From contig NZ_SEOO01000036.1 of the NCBI RefSeq assembly GCF_004152865.1, forward strand, positions 1 through 35,762: a DNA stretch of 35,762 nucleotides. Direction: 5' to 3'. Below, in pieces: positions 25,312 to 32,388 of this stretch. Under the pieces are notes generated by a model that ran no database searches, was not told the origin of the DNA, and saw nothing but the letters and a program-made list of their open reading frames with translations. Position numbers and translations under genes: made by a program. How positions within the stretch are numbered: position 1 is the stretch's first letter; every line of letters starts with the position of its first letter. The DNA is from Sphingobium cupriresistens (GTDB lineage: Bacteria > Pseudomonadota > Alphaproteobacteria > Sphingomonadales > Sphingomonadaceae).

Positions 25312-26271
25312 CTACCCCGCCTCCGCCAGCACCAGCGCGAATAGCCCTTCGTCGTCGGTCCACTCGGCCGTCGGCTCCCATCCACCTGCGCGCAGCAGCA
25401 GGCGTTGATCGCGCGCGCCATATTTATGGCTGCTTTCGGTATGGATCGTCTCGCCCGAATCCATGTGGAAACATTGACCCGCAACATGGAAATGCAGCGG
25501 CCGCCGCGCTTCCAGATGCATTTCGATCCGCGCCTTTTCGTCGTTCCAGATGGCGCGATGGGCAAAGCCGTCGATCGGCAGGTCGCCCTCCAGTTCGCGG
25601 TTGATCCGCTCGATAAGGTTGAGGTTGAAGGCGGCGGTCACGCCCTGCGCATCGTCATAGGCCGCAATCAGTCGATTACGATCCTTGATCCGGTCCATCC
25701 CGATCAGCAGCTTGGCCTCATCGCCCAGCAGTCGGCGCATCGCCCGTAGCAGATCGACCGCGGCGTCCGGCTCCATATTGCCGATCGTCGATCCAGGGAA
25801 GAAGCCCAATCGCGGCATTCCAGCTATCGCGGCGGGCAAGGCCAGCGGCCGGTTGAAGTCACCCACCACCGGCAGGACCGGCAGACCGGGAAAGGCCGCC
25901 GCCAGCGCCGCGCTGCTCGCGTGCAGGAAGTCGCCGCTGATGTCGATCGGCACATAGGCGGCAGGCGCGATCGCACGCAAAAGATGCGGCGTCTTGCGCG
26001 AACTGCCCGCACCGAATTCCACAACCGCGCGCCCTGCGCCCACCGCTGCGGCGAAATCCGCGCCATACCGCTCCAGCAGGGCAGTTTCGGTGCGGGTGGG
26101 ATAATATTCGGGCAGATCGGTGATCGCTTCGAACAATTCCGACCCGCGCCGGTCATAAAACCATGTCGGCGGCGTAGCCTTGGGACTGCGCGACAGACCC
26201 GTTACAATGTCATGGTAGAACGCCGGATCGATCGAGCGGGCGTTTTTGGGGGCGTCCTGCGTCAGCAACAT
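25312..26271 (-). CDS. egtD: L-histidine N-alpha-methyltransferase (ergothioneine synthesis)
   Basis: EgtD trimethylates L-histidine to hercynine using SAM. The 319-aa length equals that of known EgtD. Seen are TWFYDRRGSELFEAITDLPEYY (N-terminal substrate pocket), VEFGAGSSRKTPHLLRA (SAM motif), YVPIDISGDFLHASS, GFFPGSTIGNMEP, LLIGMDRIKDRN and IHTESSHKY near the end, all family features. The ATG at 26271 starts the family N terminus (MLLTQDAPKN); an upstream in-frame extension overlaps egtB. It follows egtB by 5 bp and is clearly co-transcribed. Confidence 0.96.
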   Translation of the reverse strand: MLLTQDAPKNARSIDPAFYHDIVTGLSRSPKATPPTWFYDRRGSELFEAITDLPEYYPTRTETALLERYGADFAAAVGAGRAVVEFGAGSSRKTPHLLRAIAPAAYVPIDISGDFLHASSAALAAAFPGLPVLPVVGDFNRPLALPAAIAGMPRLGFFPGSTIGNMEPDAAVDLLRAMRRLLGDEAKLLIGMDRIKDRNRLIAAYDDAQGVTAAFNLNLIERINRELEGDLPIDGFAHRAIWNDEKARIEMHLEARRPLHFHVAGQCFHMDSGETIHTESSHKYGARDQRLLLRAGGWEPTAEWTDDEGLFALVLAEAG

Positions 26272-26276
26272 GGCGC

Positions 26277-27545
26277 TTACAGATCCTTGGCCAGCCGCAG
26301 TCCGGTGAACTGCCAGCGGTGATGGGGGTAAAAGAAATTGCGATAGCTGCCCCGCGCATGGCCGCGCGGAGTGGCGCAACTGCCGCCCTTCAGCACGAAC
26401 TGGCCGGACATGAACTTGCCGTTATATTCGCCGACCGCGCCCGGCGCAGCGCGAAAGCCGGGATGGGGGCGATAGGCGCTCCCCGTCCACTCCCACACAT
26501 CGCCGAACATCTGCGTCAGCGCGGAACCGTCTTCTGCCGGCTTTGGCCTGGGGCAGGCGGGGCCGTCCAGTTGGTTGCCGCTGACCGCCGCGACATTTTG
26601 CGCCGCGCTTTCCCATTCGGCTTCGGTCGGCAGTCTCGCCTCGGCCCAGCTGGCATAGGCGTCGGCTTCATACAGGCTGATATGTGTGACCGGCGCGGCC
26701 GGATTGACCGGCTGCCGCCCGTCGAGGCCAAAGCGGGTCCAGCCCTGTTCGCCGTGCTTCCAGTACAGCGGCGCATCCACGCCCCCGCCCTGGACCCAGG
26801 CCCAGCCGTCCGACAGCCAATGCGCCGGGTCACGATAGCCGCCATCCTCTATGAAGGCGATCCATTCGCCATTGCTGATGGGCCGGTGCGCGAGCGCGTG
26901 CGGACGCAACACCGCTTTGTGCCGCGGTCCCTCGCAATCGAAGGCGAAGCCGCCGCGTCCGTCCTCGCCAATCTCGACCAGGCCTTCGCGCCCCTCGATC
27001 CAGTGGAGCGGGCCGGGCAGGGCTACTGGCGCGGCGCTGGGTGCGCCAAACAGCGCCGGCTCCAGCGGATTGAGCGAAAAGAGGTGCAGCAGGTCGGTCA
27101 GCAGCAATTCCTGATGTTGCTGCTCATGCTGCAGCCCCAGCATGACCAATGCCCGCGCAGATTGCGGCAGCATACCCAGCGCACCGATCAGCGCCGCGTC
27201 GACATGCGCGCGATAGGCGCGAATGTCGGTCAGCGAGGGGCGGGTCAGCATCCCCCGCATCGGCCGGGCGTGGCGCGCGCCCTCCGCCTCATAATAGCTG
27301 TTGAACAGAAAGGCGTAGCGCGGATCGAACGGCCGGTATCCCGCCACATGGTCGCGCAGCACAAACGTCTCGAAAAACCAGGTCACATGCGCCAGATGCC
27401 ATTTGGCTGGCGATGCGTCGGGCATCGACTGGACCGTGGCGTCGGCGTCCGACAGCGGGGCGGCCAGAGCTTCGCTTAGGGCGCGGACGACGCGATAGCG
27501 CTCTTCCAGGTCGTCCTGATGCGCGTCCGTCCAGCTTTTCGCCAT
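26277..27545 (-). CDS. egtB: Ergothioneine sulfoxide synthase (EgtB, iron-dependent)
   Basis: EgtB joins hercynine to a cysteine donor (gamma-glutamylcysteine or cysteine) with O2 on a nonheme iron. The 422-aa protein has the DinB-like N-terminal domain with the three-His iron site: His53 in WHLAHVTWFFE, and His140/His144 in LQHEQQHQE. The C-terminal FGE-sulfatase domain shows ISNGEWIAFIEDGGY, LPTEAEWESAA, GDVWEWTGSAY and GGSCATPRGHARGSYRNFF. ATG at 27545 with AAAGGA upstream is the start; TTG/ATG codons to 27596 are not needed. Donor type cannot be told from this view, and no egtA, egtC or egtE lies nearby. Confidence 0.94.
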   Translation of the reverse strand: MAKSWTDAHQDDLEERYRVVRALSEALAAPLSDADATVQSMPDASPAKWHLAHVTWFFETFVLRDHVAGYRPFDPRYAFLFNSYYEAEGARHARPMRGMLTRPSLTDIRAYRAHVDAALIGALGMLPQSARALVMLGLQHEQQHQELLLTDLLHLFSLNPLEPALFGAPSAAPVALPGPLHWIEGREGLVEIGEDGRGGFAFDCEGPRHKAVLRPHALAHRPISNGEWIAFIEDGGYRDPAHWLSDGWAWVQGGGVDAPLYWKHGEQGWTRFGLDGRQPVNPAAPVTHISLYEADAYASWAEARLPTEAEWESAAQNVAAVSGNQLDGPACPRPKPAEDGSALTQMFGDVWEWTGSAYRPHPGFRAAPGAVGEYNGKFMSGQFVLKGGSCATPRGHARGSYRNFFYPHHRWQFTGLRLAKDL

Positions 27546-27637
27546 GCCTGTCCTTTCCGATACGGTTGCGCCGTTCTCTACCAGGGACAAGCGCATAAGG
27601 CGGCGGGCGGTTCCAGACAGTGATCTTTAGGGCAGGA

Positions 27638-28492
27638 TCACAACTCCTGCAAAATCGGCGCGGCGCGGCAGACCCGATCGCGGCCCGACTGCTTGGCTTC
27701 GTACAGCGCATCATCGGCGCGGCGCAGCGCCGCATCGAGTTCGCCGCCGGTCCAGCGGCACACGCCGGCGGAAAAGCTGATCGGCCGGTCCTGCACGCGG
27801 CCGATCGGTTCGCTGCGCATCCGGCTGGCGATCCGCGCCAGCGACCAGCTTGCCTCGTCCTCGATACAATCCTGGAAGAAGATGGCGAATTCCTCCCCGC
27901 CCCAGCGGGCGACCATGTCGACGCGGCGAACCAGTGCGGACAGGCGGGTGGCGAAGCTGGCCAGCACCCGGTCGCCCTCCTCATGGCCCAGCAGATCGTT
28001 GACCCGCTTGAAATAGTCGATGTCGATGATCGCGATACAGCCCCTGCGCCGGTCATCCGGCAGCGCGTCCATATGGGCCAGGAAGCCGCGACGGTTGGCG
28101 ATGCCGGTCAGCGGGTCTTCATGCGCGGCCTGATGCAGGTCGTCCAGCCGCTCGCGCGTGGCGCTGGCGACGCGCTGCACTCCCGCGTAGAGGGTATGGA
28201 TGACGTCGCCGACGTCAGGCAGCGCAGGCGCTTCGCCTTCGCCGCGATGCAGCGTCTGCGCCAGCGCATGGATCGGATTGAGCAGCGCGCCGATGCCCAG
28301 CAGGGCTATGCCGGTGCCGATGACCGTGGCCATCGTCAGCAGGATGAATTCGGCGAGCGCGATGCGGCCGCTGGCGAAGCCCCAGCCTAGATAGGCCAGC
28401 AACGGCATATGGGTGGCGACGAAACAGAGGGTGAAAAGGCGCAAGCGGAGCGAACGCGGAAAGATGAAGGATGTGGCTAGGTAGAAATGCAT
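27638..28492 (-). CDS. Membrane diguanylate cyclase (GGDEF)
   Basis: A 284-aa protein predicted to make c-di-GMP from two GTP. Two hydrophobic segments (LRLFTLCFVATHMPLLAYLGW and ILLTMATVIGTGIALLGIGALL) anchor it. The GGDEF domain starts near DPLTGIANRRGF (127-138) and has the active-site GGEEF (198-202). An I-site RxxD (189-192) sits five residues before it, so product inhibition is expected. The start is ATG at 28492 with GGGGGA just upstream; TTG at 28525 is an alternative. The ribosome-binding site is embedded in a long hairpin (28493-28540), a feature reported separately. Confidence 0.92.
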   Translation of the reverse strand: MHFYLATSFIFPRSLRLRLFTLCFVATHMPLLAYLGWGFASGRIALAEFILLTMATVIGTGIALLGIGALLNPIHALAQTLHRGEGEAPALPDVGDVIHTLYAGVQRVASATRERLDDLHQAAHEDPLTGIANRRGFLAHMDALPDDRRRGCIAIIDIDYFKRVNDLLGHEEGDRVLASFATRLSALVRRVDMVARWGGEEFAIFFQDCIEDEASWSLARIASRMRSEPIGRVQDRPISFSAGVCRWTGGELDAALRRADDALYEAKQSGRDRVCRAAPILQEL

Positions 28493-28540
28493 GACGGTCC
28501 CCCGGACGGTGCGTTTGGAGCGCAACGTCCGGGGACGGTC
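28493..28540 (-). promoter_or_regulatory. Hairpin covering the ribosome-binding site of the diguanylate cyclase
   Basis: GACGGTCCCCCGGACG-type arm (28493-28513) and its near-complement (28521-28540) form a stem of about 20 bp with a 7-base loop and a few mismatches. In the minus-strand mRNA the GGGGGA Shine-Dalgarno (28498-28503) lies in the stem and the start codon directly abuts its 3' end. It could repress translation until unfolded. Structure is read by eye only. Confidence 0.45.
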
Positions 28541-28613
28541 TAAATGCCGCCTGAAGAAACAGGGTTAAGCCGATGTTACCGGATGGCCCGTGCGGCGGGC
28601 GAGTCGAGCGGAG

Positions 28614-29183
28614 TCAGCGCGATGCGCCCGGCACCCATTTGACGTCCGCCGCGCCATTGTCGTTCAGGCGACGCGCCAGCACGAACAGCAGGTCCGACAA
28701 TCGGTTGAGATAGGCCAGCGCCTGGGCATTGAGCGCGACCTCCACGGCCGCGGCGGTCGCGCTGCGTTCAGCCCGGCGCGTGATCGCGCGGGCGAGGTGG
28801 ACGGCGGCGGCAGCCGGCGAACCGCCGGGCAGGATGAAGCTGTCAAGCGGGGCGAGATCACCGTTCATAGCGTCGATCTGCTGCTCCAGCCGGGTTACCT
28901 GGCTGGCGATGATGCGCAGCGCCCAGGGTTCGTCGGCGCCGTCGGGAATCGGCGTCGCCAGGTCGGCGCCCAGGTCGAACAGGTCGTTCTGGATGACGGT
29001 CAGCCAGGCGGCTTCGGGCCGCTCGCCCAAGGCGACGATGGCCAGGCCGATCGCGCTGTTGGCTTCATCGACATCGCCCACGGCCTGCATCCGCGGCGCA
29101 TATTTGGGCAGGCGCGATCCATCGACCAGGCCCGTCGTGCCATTGTCCCCGGTCCGGGTGTAGATTTTGTTCAGCTTGACCAT
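28614..29183 (-). CDS. pduO: Cob(I)alamin adenosyltransferase, PduO type
   Basis: A 189-aa enzyme that adenosylates cob(I)alamin with ATP to form coenzyme B12. PduO-family motifs are KIYTRTGDNGTTGLVDGSR (ATP binding), YAPRMQAVGDVDEANSAIGLA, FDLGADLATP, FILPGGSPAAAAVHLARAITRRAER and LAYLNRLSDLLFVLARRLN. ATG at 29183 gives the canonical N terminus MVKLNKIYT; the in-frame extension upstream runs into REP element F. No cobalamin riboswitch or other B12 gene was seen close by. Confidence 0.94.
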   Translation of the reverse strand: MVKLNKIYTRTGDNGTTGLVDGSRLPKYAPRMQAVGDVDEANSAIGLAIVALGERPEAAWLTVIQNDLFDLGADLATPIPDGADEPWALRIIASQVTRLEQQIDAMNGDLAPLDSFILPGGSPAAAAVHLARAITRRAERSATAAAVEVALNAQALAYLNRLSDLLFVLARRLNDNGAADVKWVPGASR

Positions 29184-29226
29184 CTTTGTAGGCACGCCCT
29201 TTAGCAACCGAATGAATTTGAAGCAC

Positions 29227-29342
29227 CCGTTCGTCCTGAGTAGCCATTGAGCTTGTCGAAATGGCATATCGAAGGACATGGCGCGGTATCCATGCTTCGA
29301 TATGGGCCTTCGACAAGCTCAGTCCCTACTCAGCACGAACGG
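29227..29342. repeat. REP-like inverted repeat F (long class)
   Basis: A 116-bp imperfect palindrome with outer arms CCGTTCGTCCTGAGTAG and CTACTCAGCACGAACGG, inner GAGCTTGTCGAA / TTCGACAAGCTC and a CATATCGAAG / CTTCGATATG centre. It lies upstream of pduO and shares the extra CTGAGTAG block with element B. Confidence 0.9.
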
Positions 29343-29368
29343 CGTGACAACAGGGCAAGTTGCTGGCC

Positions 29369-29602
29369 TCAGCCATGCCCCTTGGCCATCAGCAAGATCG
29401 CCACGATGATGATCGCCGCGGCCTGGAACAGGATGCGGTTCATCATCATCTTATTCTGTTTCAGGCTGGACGGCCGCACCGCGCCTTCGGGCAGGTTCAG
29501 CTCTTCCTTCGTGGTCTGGAGAAAGGCGACGATGCCCCGGATCAGCGCGACCAGCGTGGCGATCATGGCAAGGATCAGGGCGATGACGAGGATCGTGTTC
29601 AT
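29369..29602 (-). CDS. Two-TM small membrane protein (HIG1/twin-TM-like)
   Basis: A 77-aa protein with hydrophobic segments at about 3-30 (ILVIALILAMIATLVALIRGI) and 58-73 (RILFQAAAIIIVAILLMA), joined by a hydrophilic loop. The SLKQNKMMMNRILFQAAAI stretch resembles the HIG1-domain pattern N-xxMxxRxxxQ found in small respiratory supercomplex factors. I call it HIG1-like with moderate confidence. It starts 9 bp after the gluQRS stop and is probably co-transcribed. Its function here is unknown. Confidence 0.7.
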   Translation of the reverse strand: MNTILVIALILAMIATLVALIRGIVAFLQTTKEELNLPEGAVRPSSLKQNKMMMNRILFQAAAIIIVAILLMAKGHG

Positions 29603-29611
29603 GGGACCAGT

Positions 29612-30514
29612 CTAGGCGCTCGCCAGCGCGATTCCAACCGGAAAGCGTCCTGCGCGCAGGTCGGCGGCCAGCGCGTCGGGCGCAACGCCCTGCGCGCGCA
29701 ATTGAGCGATCGCGATCGACCCACTGCGCTTGGCCAGGCGCTTGCCGTCCGACCCGACCAGCAGCGGATGGTGGACATAAGCGGGGCTGGGCAGGCCCAG
29801 CAGCGCCTGCAGCAGCCGGTGAATGTCAGTCGCGCCGCGCAGGTCGTCGCCGCGCAGCACATGGGTCACGCCCATCGCCGCATCGTCCAGCGTGCAGGAC
29901 AGGTGATAGCTGGCCGGCGCGTCCTTGCGCGCCAGAACGACGTCGCCATGGGCGATGGGATTGGCATTTATGCTGCGGTTGGTATCGAGGCCGGGCGGAA
30001 AAGGGAGCGCTGCCCATGTCAACGCCCCAACCCGCGCCACCGCCTGGGCCATGTCGATGCGCCAGGCATGGGCCTCCCCGGCATCGATCCGCCGCGCCCG
30101 CCCGGCATCGCTCAAGCCCCGGCATGTCCCCGGATAGACCGGCCCCTCCGGCCCGTGCGGCGCGGTCAGGCTGGCTTGGATGTCGGCGCGCGTGCAGAAG
30201 CAGGGATAGAGCAGCCCTTGCGCGCGGAGCAATTCCAACGCCGCTTCATAGGCGTCCAGCCGCTGCGACTGGAAGACGATATCGCCGTCCCACGCCACGC
30301 CCAGCCATGTCAGGTCGGCGATGATGCCCGCGACATGATCGGGCCGACTCCGGGCGCCATCGATATCCTCGATCCGCAGGCGAAAGGCGCCGCTGGCCGC
30401 GCGGGTCAAGTCATGTGCCATCAGGGCCGACCAGCCATGGCCGACATGCAGCAACCCAGTGGGGCTGGGGGCGAAGCGGGTCACCATATGCGGTAGTGCG
30501 GCGGATAGAGTCAT
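29612..30514 (-). CDS. gluQRS: Glutamyl-Q tRNA(Asp) synthetase
   Basis: GluQ-RS attaches glutamate to the cyclopentene ring of queuosine in tRNA-Asp. It is a 300-aa class I aminoacyl-tRNA synthetase core lacking the anticodon-binding domain. The HIGH-type motif is in RFAPSPTGLLHVGHG; the KMSKS-type site is GKRLAKRSGS. The zinc site is present (CFC near 104-106, then YPGTC). Also seen are FRLRIEDIDGARSRPDHV and GVTHVLRGDDLRGAT. It links functionally to yhhQ at 8856, although the two are 20 kb apart. It is divergent from the HNH endonuclease gene. Confidence 0.95.
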   Translation of the reverse strand: MTLSAALPHMVTRFAPSPTGLLHVGHGWSALMAHDLTRAASGAFRLRIEDIDGARSRPDHVAGIIADLTWLGVAWDGDIVFQSQRLDAYEAALELLRAQGLLYPCFCTRADIQASLTAPHGPEGPVYPGTCRGLSDAGRARRIDAGEAHAWRIDMAQAVARVGALTWAALPFPPGLDTNRSINANPIAHGDVVLARKDAPASYHLSCTLDDAAMGVTHVLRGDDLRGATDIHRLLQALLGLPSPAYVHHPLLVGSDGKRLAKRSGSIAIAQLRAQGVAPDALAADLRAGRFPVGIALASA

Positions 30515-30609
30515 ACAGGCTCTTGACGAGCGATATTCGTTAATGCTGTCATGCTCATGTCACGTTGTTGGTGGATCAGCGGCGTCGGCAAGGGGGTAGA
30601 AGCGTTTCT

Positions 30610-31176
30610 ATGTACCATCCCGACCTTATACGGCACCCGGAAAACTGCCCGGCGCTTGTTCTCAATGCAGATTACACGCCGCTCAGCTATTATCCCCTGA
30701 GCCTCTGGCCCTGGCAAACCGCGATCAAGGCGGTGTTTCTGGACCGGGTGGACATCATCGCCAGCTATGAGCGGCAGGTCCACAGCCCCAGCCTGGACAT
30801 GAAGATCCCGTCGGTGATCGCGCTCAAACAATATGTGCGTCCGTCCGAACATCCCGCCTTCACCCGGTTCAACCTGTTCCTGCGCGACAAATTCTCCTGC
30901 CAATATTGCGGCACGACGAGCGACCTGACCTTCGACCATGTCGTGCCCCGCCGCGCGGGCGGGCGCACCACCTGGGAAAATGTCGCGACCGCCTGTTCGC
31001 CCTGCAACCTCAAAAAAGGCGGGCGCACGCCCAAGCAGGCGGGGATGCGCCTGCATGTCGAACCGATCCGCCCGACCAGTTGGCATTTGCAGGAACATGG
31101 CCGCGCCTTTCCGCCCGGCTATCTGCACGAAAGCTGGCACGACTGGCTCTATTGGGATGTCGAGTTGATGGCGTGA
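30610..31176 (+). CDS. HNH endonuclease-family protein
   Basis: A 188-aa cytoplasmic protein of the widely distributed HNH family. The N-terminal half (ALVLNADYTPLSYYPLSLWPW, VDIIASYERQVHSP) is typical of it. The HNH core has a zinc Cys4 (C97xxC100 in FSCQYCG and C129xxC132 in CSPCN), with Asp109-His110 (TFDHVVPRRAGG) and Asn124 as the catalytic-type residues. Whether it cuts DNA in vivo is unknown. First ATG at 30610 is taken; TTG at 30565 is an alternative. Its stop overlaps the next gene as GTGA, so the two are coupled. Confidence 0.9.
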   Translation: MYHPDLIRHPENCPALVLNADYTPLSYYPLSLWPWQTAIKAVFLDRVDIIASYERQVHSPSLDMKIPSVIALKQYVRPSEHPAFTRFNLFLRDKFSCQYCGTTSDLTFDHVVPRRAGGRTTWENVATACSPCNLKKGGRTPKQAGMRLHVEPIRPTSWHLQEHGRAFPPGYLHESWHDWLYWDVELMA

Positions 31177-31445
31177 GGCGGCGGCCAGCGGCGCTGGCGG
31201 CGCTCTTGCTCCTGCCTCCGGGCGCGGCCTTCGCGCAGGAGGATCATTCGGCGCTCACCCGCGCCAAATATGTCCGCAACTGCCTGATGTGCCACAATCG
31301 CGCCGCGCCCGAAGGCGTGTCGCCCGCGATCCTGGCGGGCCTCTATCCCGAACGCGGGCTGACCCCGGTGATGGCAATGCCGGGCGTCACTTGCTGGCGT
31401 CGTTGCGATCGCTGCTTCGCACCCGATCGCAGGGACAGCAAATAG
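31173..31445 (+). CDS. Small exported c-type cytochrome-like protein
   Basis: A 90-aa protein starting at GTG (31173), which overlaps the HNH stop as GTGA. A signal peptide (ALAALLLLPPGAAFAQ) leads to a short mature chain of about 69 residues with one heme-binding CLMCH (37-41) and a C-terminal CWRRCDRC cluster (Cys74, 78, 81). Met67/Met69 are possible heme ligands. At this size it would be a minimal monoheme protein. The C-terminal DNA (about 31392-31440) resembles an intergenic repeat, so the tail may be altered. Family not recognised; the cytochrome call rests on the signal peptide plus CxxCH. Confidence 0.65.
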   Translation: MRRRPAALAALLLLPPGAAFAQEDHSALTRAKYVRNCLMCHNRAAPEGVSPAILAGLYPERGLTPVMAMPGVTCWRRCDRCFAPDRRDSK

Positions 31446-31446
31446 C

Positions 31447-32178
31447 TTAGCTGACCGGCAACCAGTCCAGATCCATGTCTTTCAGGCGGTTGGTATAATG
31501 GCCAATCTCCTCCAGCCGGGCCATGTCGTTGAGGGTGATGCGCCCGTTGGATCGGCTGATCAGGCCTTCCAGCTCCATCTGCCGGATCATCCGGTTGACA
31601 TGGACCGACGTCAACCCGATCGAATCGCCGATTTCCTCCTGCGTCAGCTTCAGGTCGAAACTGTCGACGATGCTGTCGTCGGTGACGCGCAGCCGGTCGA
31701 ACATGTCGAGCAGGAAGGCGGCGACGCGCGCCTTGGCCGATGTCCGCCCCAGCGCGGCCAGCCGGTCGGTCATCGCCACCCGCTCCGCATTGGACAGCAG
31801 GAACAGCAGCGCCGCGACCCGCGGCGATTCCTCCAGCAGCCGGCGCAGCGCATGTTTGTCGAACGGGCACACGATCACATCGGACAGCGCAACCAGCGAT
31901 TCGGGCGCCTTGCTATAGATGGTGCTGGCGGACCCGATGAAATCGCCGGGGAAATAGACGCGCAGAATCTGGCGACTGCCGTCGGGCAGGATGACGAAGC
32001 TCATCACACGGCCTTCGCGCAGCACGAACAATTCCGTCACCGTGTCGTTGACCCGCTGGATCATTCCGCCGCGCTTCACCTTGCGCGGATTTTCCTCAAG
32101 CCGAATCAACGCCCTTTTTTCCGCGTCGGACAGGGGCACCTGTTTTGCCAGCCTTTCCGCGAAACAGCTCGTCGCCAC
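31447..32178 (-). CDS. Crp/Fnr-family transcriptional regulator
   Basis: A regulator of about 243 aa with an N-terminal cyclic-nucleotide-binding-like beta-roll (FVLREGRVMSFVILPDGSRQILRVYFPGDFIG) and a C-terminal winged helix (LTQEEIGDSIGLTSVHVNRMIRQMELEGLI, the HTH). Fnr-type N-terminal iron-sulfur cysteines are absent, so it is not a classical oxygen sensor. The effector is unknown. GTG at 32178 with AAGG 8 nt upstream is the preferred start; GTG at 32187 overlaps that ribosome-binding site. It is convergent with the cytochrome gene (1-bp gap) and divergent from murA. Confidence 0.88.
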   Translation of the reverse strand: MATSCFAERLAKQVPLSDAEKRALIRLEENPRKVKRGGMIQRVNDTVTELFVLREGRVMSFVILPDGSRQILRVYFPGDFIGSASTIYSKAPESLVALSDVIVCPFDKHALRRLLEESPRVAALLFLLSNAERVAMTDRLAALGRTSAKARVAAFLLDMFDRLRVTDDSIVDSFDLKLTQEEIGDSIGLTSVHVNRMIRQMELEGLISRSNGRITLNDMARLEEIGHYTNRLKDMDLDWLPVS

Positions 32179-32285
32179 CCAAAACACCTTTTTCCAATTG
32201 TCGTTACGATGGCAGAACGCCCCATGCGCCTTTTGGCTGCATTTTCAGGATGCGCACTAAACTCGATCAAGGTTGCCGCCCGCTT

Positions 32286-32300
32286 TGCAATTATGTTGCA
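32286..32300. promoter_or_regulatory. Inverted repeat TGCAA-N5-TTGCA between crp-like gene and murA
   Basis: A perfect 5-bp-arm palindrome with a 5-base spacer (TTATG) sits in the 210-bp divergent region, 108 bp from the regulator start and 89 bp from murA. It could be an operator for the Crp/Fnr-type protein. The short arms make chance plausible. Confidence 0.3.
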
Positions 32301-32388
32301 TATGTTTGCCGCCGCGCCAGATTAACCATGTCGAATGGCGGTCGAGCTGCCTTGCAAGGGACGCAATAGACGCTATGAACCCTGTCCA

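Noticed and set aside
29184..29368. Cobalamin riboswitch before the PduO-type gene
   Set aside because: The region is filled by REP element F; no B12-box-like sequence was seen.
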